Assembly: GCA_945865855.1 (NCBI GenBank)
Contig: CAMBES010000031.1
Location: 1 to 12,343 of the forward strand
Length of the DNA stretch: 12,343 nt
Direction: 5' to 3'
From: Rhizobium sp. Q54
GTDB taxonomy: Bacteria > Pseudomonadota > Alphaproteobacteria > Rickettsiales > UBA1997
A program made the translations under genes and the position numbers. This document shows, piece after piece, positions 6,724 to 11,650 of the stretch (the stretch's first letter is position 1; each line of letters begins with the position of its first letter). The notes under the pieces are model-generated. The model was not told where the DNA came from. It worked only from the letters and a program-made list of their open reading frames with translations, and ran no database searches.

Positions 6724-7143
6724 ATGTCTTTCTCGCTAAATCAAAAATCTGCCAAAAAACGCCGGATTATTTCCGAGATTAATGTCACGCCATTCGTCGA
6801 TGTTTTGTTGGTTTTGCTAATTATCTTCATGGTCGCTGCACCAATGATGACAAGTTCGGTAAGTATCGACTTACCGAAGGGATCAGCCGATCCAAATAAT
6901 GAAAAAATTCAGCCAATTACGGTTTCAGTGAAAGCCGATGGAACAATTTTTCTGCAAGAAGATTCAATAAAATTATCTGTGCTAGGAGCGCAATTAATCG
7001 AGATAAGTGGCAAAAATTTGAGTAACAAAATTCTCGTACGTGCCGACAAAAATCTCGATTACGGTCGCGTAATGGAAGTGGTGCGAATTATCAGTGTAGC
7101 GGGGTTTAACCAAGTTGTTCTGGTTACCGAATTAGCCCAATGA
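6724..7143 (+). CDS. tolR: ExbD/TolR-family proton-channel protein, likely TolR
   Basis: A 139-residue inner-membrane protein with one N-terminal transmembrane helix (about 22-43) and a periplasmic domain. It carries the signature INVTPFVDVLLVLLIIFMV; D26 aligns with the essential proton-carrying aspartate (D23 in E. coli TolR, D25 in ExbD). With a TolQ partner it uses the proton gradient to energise TolA for outer-membrane constriction. I call it TolR rather than ExbD because its stop overlaps, by ATGA, the start of a TolA-like protein. The usual upstream partner tolQ is missing from this locus; lolA is there instead. The periplasmic part (VRADKNLDYGRVMEVVRIISVAGFNQVVLVTE) is typical of the family. 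Confidence 0.9.
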   Translation: MSFSLNQKSAKKRRIISEINVTPFVDVLLVLLIIFMVAAPMMTSSVSIDLPKGSADPNNEKIQPITVSVKADGTIFLQEDSIKLSVLGAQLIEISGKNLSNKILVRADKNLDYGRVMEVVRIISVAGFNQVVLVTELAQ

Positions 7144-8018
7144 TTAAGAATCTACTCTACTCGCTATTCATACATTTCCTGCTGGTCTTAGTCATCTATC
7201 TAAATTTTAATCTTCGTAAACCCGAAGAAAACAAAACTACTGAAATCGCCGTGAGCCTTGTGACTCTTAACGGCGAAGAGAAGTTGAATAGCAATCAATC
7301 TGCTAGCGCCGCCCAAGAATCATCTCAAAAAGATGAGGGCACAAAAAAAGTAGAAGCGACAAAAGAAGCTGAATCGACAAAAATTACTGAAAAAAATAAG
7401 GTCAAAAAATCACCAAAAAAATTAGCTCGTGCGAAAGTTGCAAAGGCTTTAAAAAAACCGATTATTGAAGAAAAAATTAAAGAATTTAAGCCGGAAGAAA
7501 AGGAAGAAATAAAACAGGAAGACGCTGCGAAATTAAAGGAAGACGAAGTTCAAAATCGAAATGAAGACAAGGAAGAAAATGATGTGACAAAAAAAGAGGA
7601 AGACTCTGGAGCTAAAAAAGAATCCACAAAAGAATCGGAAGAAAAAAAGCGGGAAAATCCAAAAGATTCTGAAATGGTAGACATGGCTAATAGCTTAGAA
7701 AATCTTGATCTCTCCGGTCGCGAGAAATTTAACATTCAGTCTCAGTTAAAGTTTTGTTATCGCATGGCGCAAAGCGAATCAAAGCTCGAAAGCAAAGCGA
7801 AAGTTGTAGCAAAAGTTCAAATTAGTCGCGAGGGGAAAATCAGTATAAATTTTGACGATCTGATTAATAAACTACGCTATGACGATCCAGACGAATCTGA
7901 TTATCGAAACACGATTTCCAATGTTCAACGCGCATTAGATATTTGCAGCCCGCTGCGCAACCTTCCCCTCGACAAATATGACATCTGGAAAGAAGTTGTG
8001 CTAGAATTTGAAGAGTGA
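7140..8018 (+). CDS. tolA: TolA-like protein (TonB C-terminal superfamily)
   Basis: A 292-residue protein with the three-part TolA plan. Domain I is a single N-terminal transmembrane helix (about residues 5-24). Domain II (about 45-185) is a long lysine/glutamate-rich, low-complexity stretch that should form an extended helix or coil spanning the periplasm. Domain III (about 195-292) holds FCYRMAQ, VVAKVQISREGKI, VQRALDICSPLRNLPLDKYDIWKEVVLEF; C206 and C269 are placed like the disulfide pair of TolA C-terminal domains, and the last strand is of TolA type. The ATG overlaps the tolR stop by 4 bases (ATGA), which indicates translational coupling. tolB and pal do not follow. The low-complexity middle makes database hits unreliable there, so the call rests on domain I, domain III and context. 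Confidence 0.85.
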   Translation: MIKNLLYSLFIHFLLVLVIYLNFNLRKPEENKTTEIAVSLVTLNGEEKLNSNQSASAAQESSQKDEGTKKVEATKEAESTKITEKNKVKKSPKKLARAKVAKALKKPIIEEKIKEFKPEEKEEIKQEDAAKLKEDEVQNRNEDKEENDVTKKEEDSGAKKESTKESEEKKRENPKDSEMVDMANSLENLDLSGREKFNIQSQLKFCYRMAQSESKLESKAKVVAKVQISREGKISINFDDLINKLRYDDPDESDYRNTISNVQRALDICSPLRNLPLDKYDIWKEVVLEFEE

Positions 8019-8102
8019 AATTAACTTGATCTTGTCGCGTTATCGTCAAGAAAGCGTGAATAAAAGAGGAGTTAAAACTTGCTTAAAAGCGCGCTGTACT
8101 AA

Positions 8103-8125
8103 GATCCCCCTTTTTGCAGGAATGA
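8103..8125. repeat. Possible decayed palindromic (REP-like) repeat
   Basis: The stretch GATCCCCC, TTTTTGCA, GGAATGA resembles a degraded copy of a dispersed palindrome (GATTCCCG...CGGGAATGAC) that I recall as common in many proteobacterial intergenic regions. The arms no longer pair well. No second copy is present in the window. Confidence 0.3.
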
Positions 8126-8168
8126 TGCTGGAAATGGTGCGGGCAAAAAAGATAAAACATTAAATAAA

Positions 8169-8402
8169 ATGTCAGAAAAATTAAAAAAACAAATCGCTAA
8201 AATGAGTTTTGAGTCAGCAATGACGCGCCTTGAAGAGATTGTTGAAACTTTATCGTCACAAAAAATTAATCTCGATTCAATGATCTCTCTTCACGAAGAA
8301 GGAACCTTGCTCAAAGAATTTTGTGAAGAAAAATTGGCTGAAGCCAAAATGAAAATCGAAGTAATTTCAAAAACAAAAAAAGATAATCAGCATGAGATTT
8401 AA
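8169..8402 (+). CDS. xseB: Exodeoxyribonuclease VII small subunit
   Basis: A 77-residue helical protein that binds along the large subunit XseA in exonuclease VII, which degrades single-stranded DNA in both directions. The motif MSFESAMTRLEEIVETLSSQKINLDSMISLHEEGTLL (residues 14-50) is the XseB hallmark: SFE..L..LE.IV..LE.....L...I..YE.G. The length is standard. The start is ATG at 8169; an internal ATG at residue 14 is possible but would remove the conserved lead-in helix. The stop lies 11 bases inside pgsA, so translation of the two is coupled. The large subunit xseA is not in the window. The 150-base gap before it separates it from tolA. Confidence 0.9.
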   Translation: MSEKLKKQIAKMSFESAMTRLEEIVETLSSQKINLDSMISLHEEGTLLKEFCEEKLAEAKMKIEVISKTKKDNQHEI

Positions 8403-9000
8403 ACAGCTTCCGAACTTTCTTACCGCCTTACGTCTCGCAATTATTCCTCTGCTAATTTGTTCATTCTACATCCCTGGAATGCTCTCAAATATTATATCGG
8501 CAGCTTTGTTTGGAGTCGCAGCAATCACTGATTATTTCGATGGTTATTTCGCTCGCTCGATGAAAGCGCAATCAAATTTTGGAAAATGTCTAGACCCAAT
8601 CGCTGACAAGCTTTTGGTAATTGTAGCAATTGTAATGCTCGTTCGTTTTAACCCGACCAATAATTGGATCCTCTATCCTGGCTTAATTATTATTTGCCGC
8701 GAAGTTTTGGTTTCTGGGTTGCGCGAATTTCTTGCCGAAATACGCGTTAGCGTGCCCGTGAGCAAGTTGGCGAAATATAAAACAATGGTGCAGATGTTTG
8801 CGATTGGCGGATTAATGCTTGGTGAACGCGGCTCTACTTATATGTTCTACTACTGGCTGAACGGCTTTATCGAAATGGATGTAAAATTTCTTCTCGTCAG
8901 CGCCGTCGTTACTGCGGCAAAAGTTTTATTTATTCTTGCCGCCGCTTTGACCGTTATCACCGGATATGCTTACTTCCGAGTTGGTTTTAAAAATATGTAA
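8392..9000 (+). CDS. pgsA: CDP-diacylglycerol-glycerol-3-phosphate 3-phosphatidyltransferase
   Basis: Inner-membrane enzyme that makes phosphatidylglycerophosphate, the committed step to phosphatidylglycerol and cardiolipin. It is 202 residues, slightly longer than the E. coli enzyme. The full CDP-alcohol phosphotransferase signature is present with correct spacing: D47, D50, G51, A54, R55, G64, D68 and D72. The N-terminus FKQLPNFLTALRLAIIPLL is typical of PgsA and separates it from phosphatidylserine synthase and cardiolipin synthase relatives; SKLAKYKTMVQM (about residues 124-135) also fits PgsA. The start overlaps xseB by 11 bases. The last 31 bases overlap, tail to tail, the end of the minus-strand dedA gene. 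Confidence 0.94.
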   Translation: MRFKQLPNFLTALRLAIIPLLICSFYIPGMLSNIISAALFGVAAITDYFDGYFARSMKAQSNFGKCLDPIADKLLVIVAIVMLVRFNPTNNWILYPGLIIICREVLVSGLREFLAEIRVSVPVSKLAKYKTMVQMFAIGGLMLGERGSTYMFYYWLNGFIEMDVKFLLVSAVVTAAKVLFILAAALTVITGYAYFRVGFKNM

Positions 9001-9578
9001 ACAAGAAGAATTGCGATGCAAAAACCAAGTAATCCGAGAGCGATTACGTAAAGATTTTCTGCGATTAATTTGTGATTGTTGCCAATGAAAAATCCGACAG
9101 CAATTAGAATCGAATTCCAAATTGTTGAACCAAGAGTTGTGTAAATAAGAAACAATTTCATGTCCATTCTAGCAACTCCGGCAGGAAGCGAGATAAAGTG
9201 ACGAAAGCCTGGCAATAAACGGCCGATAAAAATTGAGATCGGGCCGTGATTCTCAAAAAACTTTTCGATTTTGATGATCGTTTCAGCCTTCACAAAAAAA
9301 TATTTTCCAATACGAAATAAAATCGTGCGACCAATCGATGCTGCCAAATAATAACTAAAAACCGCACCAACAACATTTCCCAAAACTCCTACAAACAGAG
9401 CGATGTAAATATTCATCTCCCCAGAAGAAACAGCGAGACCAGCCGGAATCATTACAAGTTCACTTGGCAGAGGCACTAGAGTGCTCTCTAAAAACATGCC
9501 GACGAAAATGCCAAAATAGCCAATTTCGTTAATAAAATTCGTAAGAAAAGTGATCAGGGCAGAAATGAAAGAATGCAT
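8970..9578 (-). CDS. DedA-family membrane protein
   Basis: A 202-residue polytopic inner-membrane protein. DedA proteins are lipid transporters/flippases; some recycle undecaprenyl phosphate (UptA-type) and others affect membrane lipids and proton motive force. Visible marks: E31 with P36, P38 and E40 (ESTLVPLPSE), the glycine-rich GVLGNVVGAVFSYYLAASIG (64-83), and the conserved IGRLLPGFRHFISLPAG (118-134) with R120, P123 and R126, followed by a late GSTIWNS. This is a complete, normal-length member. It is the last gene of a minus-strand operon; its start is 2 bases after the stop of the small membrane protein gene. Its end overlaps pgsA on the other strand by 31 bases. Its possible function in undecaprenyl phosphate recycling would fit with uppP nearby, but that link is inference. 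Confidence 0.9.
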   Translation of the reverse strand: MHSFISALITFLTNFINEIGYFGIFVGMFLESTLVPLPSELVMIPAGLAVSSGEMNIYIALFVGVLGNVVGAVFSYYLAASIGRTILFRIGKYFFVKAETIIKIEKFFENHGPISIFIGRLLPGFRHFISLPAGVARMDMKLFLIYTTLGSTIWNSILIAVGFFIGNNHKLIAENLYVIALGLLGFCIAILLVYIFLKPTRK

Positions 9579-9580
9579 AA

Positions 9581-9805
9581 TTATTTACCGCAACCTTCGT
9601 TCAAAAACTCCATTCGCTTTTGCATTACTTGATTAATTTTTTTCACATTACTGCTGGCAATGGAAACAAAAATGAAAGGGAAAATCGCGTGGCAAAGCAA
9701 AACCAAACCAGTTCCAACCAACCAAAGCGCAGTGGCGAAAGTAAAAAGAAAATGCTCGAAATAATTTTCGCTAGATTCGCGTAAGTGACGGGTAAAGAAA
9801 TTCAT
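9581..9805 (-). CDS. Small membrane protein, DUF6356-like
   Basis: A 74-residue protein with a hydrophilic N-terminus (MNFFTRHLRESSENYFEHF), a central hydrophobic stretch (about 19-48, long enough for one or two membrane passes) and a basic C-terminal tail. The SSENYFEHFLFTF...GTGLVLLCHAIFPFIF pattern resembles my memory of DUF6356, a small alphaproteobacterial family with a SYxEH motif and an AxxHAxxP motif; I cannot check this against a profile. Function is unknown. It sits between recR and dedA with 2-base gaps on both sides, so it is surely cotranscribed and probably translationally coupled. Tight spacing and a family-like pattern argue that it is a real gene. It ends in a Cys-Gly-Lys. 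Confidence 0.75.
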   Translation of the reverse strand: MNFFTRHLRESSENYFEHFLFTFATALWLVGTGLVLLCHAIFPFIFVSIASSNVKKINQVMQKRMEFLNEGCGK

Positions 9806-9807
9806 TT

Positions 9808-10401
9808 TTAAAACTCCAAACGTGTTTTGAAGGCAATGGCAATCGTGCCTTCGTCTAAGTAATCAAGCTCACTGCCAACTGGGATTCCGTAAGCTAGGCG
9901 GGTAATTTTGATTTTAAAATCTTTTAAATTTTCAGAAAGAAAATGTGCGGTGGTTTGTCCGTCAATCGTTGCACTGGTAGCAATAATTATTTCTACGACT
10001 CCGCCTTTTTCTAGGCGCGAATAAAGCGACTCTAAATTTAGATCTTGAATTGTTTTGCCCGAAATCGCCGAAAGATTTCCACCGAGCACGTGATATTTTC
10101 CACGGTAATTTTGCGCGCGCTCAACCGCCCAAAGATCTGCGATTTCCTCTACAACGCATATTAGGGTTTCATCACGATTTTGACTCAAACAAATCCCGCA
10201 AATATTTCCCTCGTCGATATTTCCACAAATTTCGCATTCGTGAATTTTTTCATTTAAAGCGCGCAGATTTTCGAGCAGAGGTTGGAGAATTTTTTCTTTA
10301 TTAGTTGCCAAATGAAGCACAATTCTTTTGGCAATTCGCGGGCCCATTCCAGGAAGCCTACTAATTATTTTGCTAAGATTTTCGATTAGATTTTTTTGCA
10401 T
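9808..10401 (-). CDS. recR: Recombination mediator protein RecR
   Basis: Cytoplasmic DNA repair protein that, with RecO (and RecF), loads RecA on gaps coated by single-strand binding protein. It is 197 residues, the normal length. Domains in order: helix-hairpin-helix with LPGMGPRIAKR (16-26); a zinc finger with C56, C59, C68 and C71; a Toprim domain starting ICVVEEIADLWAVE (81-94) and continuing through YHVLGG and the ATSATIDGQTTAHFL segment; and the C-terminal ITRLAYGIPVGSELDYLDEGTIAIAF. All key positions look intact. It leads a minus-strand operon with a small membrane protein and dedA. The common neighbours ybaB and dnaX are absent upstream, where only a gap and a tRNA are found. Confidence 0.96.
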   Translation of the reverse strand: MQKNLIENLSKIISRLPGMGPRIAKRIVLHLATNKEKILQPLLENLRALNEKIHECEICGNIDEGNICGICLSQNRDETLICVVEEIADLWAVERAQNYRGKYHVLGGNLSAISGKTIQDLNLESLYSRLEKGGVVEIIIATSATIDGQTTAHFLSENLKDFKIKITRLAYGIPVGSELDYLDEGTIAIAFKTRLEF

Positions 10402-10576
10402 TATTAGAGTCGGAAGTTCGATTTAATTTTCTTTGTAAAGTAGGTGAAAATCTTGAATGGCAAGCTCGGAGTAATTTTCAAACTTCCCTGATTCTGGCTT
10501 ATCCAAGGATAAATGACGAAAGATCCGTAACTAACAAAGCAAAATCAAGATCTCTCCATCAATCAAGGTTGGTGGT

Positions 10577-10606
10577 TTGACTTTTAAATCAACGGATTGC
10601 TAAAGT
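10577..10606 (+). promoter_or_regulatory. Possible promoter for tRNA-Leu and uppP
   Basis: TTGACT (10577-10582, 5 of 6) is followed after 18 bases by TAAAGT (10601-10606, 4 of 6) and then CGCC. If used, the transcript would start near 10613 and carry about 140 bases, including two hairpins, before the tRNA. This is the best match upstream of the tRNA. Confidence 0.4.
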
Positions 10607-10612
10607 CGCCTC

Positions 10613-10652
10613 TTCCAAAAATTTTTACTTTTTAGGTTTTTTACTTTTGGAA
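10613..10652. repeat. 8-bp inverted repeat with T-rich loop
   Basis: TTCCAAAA (10613-10620) and TTTTGGAA (10645-10652) are perfect inverted copies around a 24-base, T-rich loop. The hairpin would lie at the very start of a transcript from the candidate promoter just upstream. Confidence 0.45.
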
Positions 10653-10662
10653 TTACTTTTTT

Positions 10663-10714
10663 AATGGTCAGAGGTTTTGAGTGGTAAGGCTCTCTTGAGC
10701 AACCTCTGACCATT
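10663..10714. repeat. 14-bp perfect inverted repeat before tRNA-Leu
   Basis: AATGGTCAGAGGTT (10663-10676) and AACCTCTGACCATT (10701-10714) match perfectly as inverted copies. The 24-base spacer contains its own hairpin, GCTC (10689-10692) with GAGC (10697-10700), which abuts the right arm. On the plus strand the stem is followed by TTCTTGG, a poor T-tract; on the minus strand an A-rich stretch follows. It does not match a standard terminator in either direction, though a plus-strand one is not excluded. This is the strongest palindrome in the window. Confidence 0.8.
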
Positions 10715-10722
10715 TTCTTGGA

Positions 10723-10749
10723 AATTCCTTAGCAATTCCTTAGCAATTC
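10723..10749. repeat. Tandem 11-bp repeat just upstream of tRNA-Leu
   Basis: AATTCCTTAGC occurs twice in a row (10723-10733, 10734-10744), followed by a partial third copy AATTC (10745-10749). The tRNA begins 6 bases later. The period equals about one turn of the helix. Confidence 0.7.
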
Positions 10750-10755
10750 TCTTGG

Positions 10756-10840
10756 GCCTCCGTGGCGGAATGGTAGACGCGATAGACTCAAAATCTATTG
10801 TCCCTAGGATGTGCCCGTTCGAGTCGGGCCGGAGGTACCA
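10756..10840 (+). tRNA. tRNA-Leu (anticodon CAA)
   Basis: An 85-base class II tRNA that includes an encoded CCA end. The acceptor stem pairs GCCTCCG (10756-10762) with CGGAGGT (10830-10836), with a G-U first pair as seen in some other leucine tRNAs; A10837 is the discriminator. The anticodon stem is ATAGA/TCTAT around a 7-base loop, giving anticodon CAA at 10789-10791, which reads UUG codons. The variable arm is short (TCC-CTA-GGA), and the T arm is GCCCG-TTCGAGT-CGGGC. uppP begins 15 bases after the CCA, so the two may share a transcript that needs 3' processing. The minus strand is open across this tRNA, but only as an antisense shadow. Confidence 0.97.
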
Positions 10841-10855
10841 CAGCTTTATTAGCAA

Positions 10856-11650
10856 ATGATGTTAGTTGATTTTTTTAAAGCCGCTCTTCTTGGAATTGTT
10901 GAAGGCTTAACAGAGTTCATTCCAGTTTCTTCCACTGCTCACTTACTACTCACTTCGCAATTAGTCGATTTCACTACGATCAAAAATAATCTCTTTGAAA
11001 TCGTTATTCAGCTCGGCGCGATTTTGGCGATTTGTGTTATTTACCGCGGTAAAATTTTTGATCTCTTGATTCACTTCAAAGAAAAATCACAACAGAAATT
11101 CATTTTAAATTTAGCTTTAGCCTTTCTTCCTGCGGCTTTGATCGGCCTGGCTTTTCATGGATTAATTAAGGCATTTCTTTTCAACAATTTAACCATTGCC
11201 CTCGCCCTAATCCTCGGCGGAATCGTAATGATTTTGGTTGAGCGCAAGCCGAGAAGCTCAGCTGTCGAAGAGCTAAACAATATCACTCCCTTCACCGCTT
11301 TTTACGTTGGGCTATTTCAGTGCTTGGCGATGATTCCAGGGGTTTCAAGGTCTGGCGCTACAATCATTGGCGGATTACTGCTTGGCTTAAATCGCAAAAT
11401 CGCCGCGGAATTTTCTTTCTTCTTGGCAATTCCAACAATCGCCGCTGCTAGCATTTACGACCTTTACAAAAGCTCAATCGACCTTACTAACACAGATCTC
11501 GAAATCATTTTTGTTGGCCTTCTCGCCTCATTTCTCTCAGCGCTTTTCGTGGTCAAATGGTTTATAAATTTTGTCAGCAAAAATAATTTTGTGCCCTTTG
11601 GATTTTACCGAATTGTCGTTGGAATTTTAGTCTTAATCTTTTTGGTATGA
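10856..11650 (+). CDS. uppP: Undecaprenyl-diphosphate phosphatase
   Basis: Integral membrane enzyme (BacA/UppP) that dephosphorylates undecaprenyl pyrophosphate, recycling the lipid carrier for peptidoglycan and other envelope polymers. It is 264 residues, normal for the family. The catalytic motifs are intact: E16, E20, S25, S26 and H29 in VEGLTEFIPVSSTAH, and PGVSRSGAT (161-169) with R165. About eight hydrophobic segments are visible. Two adjacent ATGs (10856 and 10859) are possible starts; neither has a strong ribosome binding site. The C-terminus GFYRIVVGILVLIFLV looks like a natural end. The stop overlaps the next ATG as ATGA, so a dnaE fragment is translationally coupled to it, an unusual partner. 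Confidence 0.95.
   Translation: MMLVDFFKAALLGIVEGLTEFIPVSSTAHLLLTSQLVDFTTIKNNLFEIVIQLGAILAICVIYRGKIFDLLIHFKEKSQQKFILNLALAFLPAALIGLAFHGLIKAFLFNNLTIALALILGGIVMILVERKPRSSAVEELNNITPFTAFYVGLFQCLAMIPGVSRSGATIIGGLLLGLNRKIAAEFSFFLAIPTIAAASIYDLYKSSIDLTNTDLEIIFVGLLASFLSALFVVKWFINFVSKNNFVPFGFYRIVVGILVLIFLV

Larger units (their letters stand above)
10402..10755. other. 354-base intergenic region between recR and tRNA-Leu
   Basis: No gene I can support. The left part must hold the minus-strand promoter for recR, but no convincing boxes are visible. It shows weak nested pairing (GGAAGTT 10412-10418 with AACTTCC 10481-10487; GAAAAT 10446-10451 with ATTTTC 10474-10479) and a short perfect palindrome TTATCC-AA-GGATAA (10499-10512). 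The right part holds a candidate tRNA promoter, two larger inverted repeats and a tandem 11-mer, listed separately. T-runs are frequent between 10620 and 10662. Confidence 0.5.

Noticed and set aside
10423..10506. A 27-codon TTG-started minus-strand frame upstream of recR, with a soluble-looking peptide
   Set aside because: It begins inside a palindrome, lacks a ribosome binding site and matches no family I know. Another frame in the same stretch is open for about 45 codons and ends 2 bases before recR, but it has no good start. One of them may be a gene relic, but the evidence is too thin.
10661..10855. A 64-codon minus-strand frame covering the tRNA and the 14-bp palindrome
   Set aside because: It runs antisense through a complete tRNA-Leu, so it is a shadow rather than a gene.
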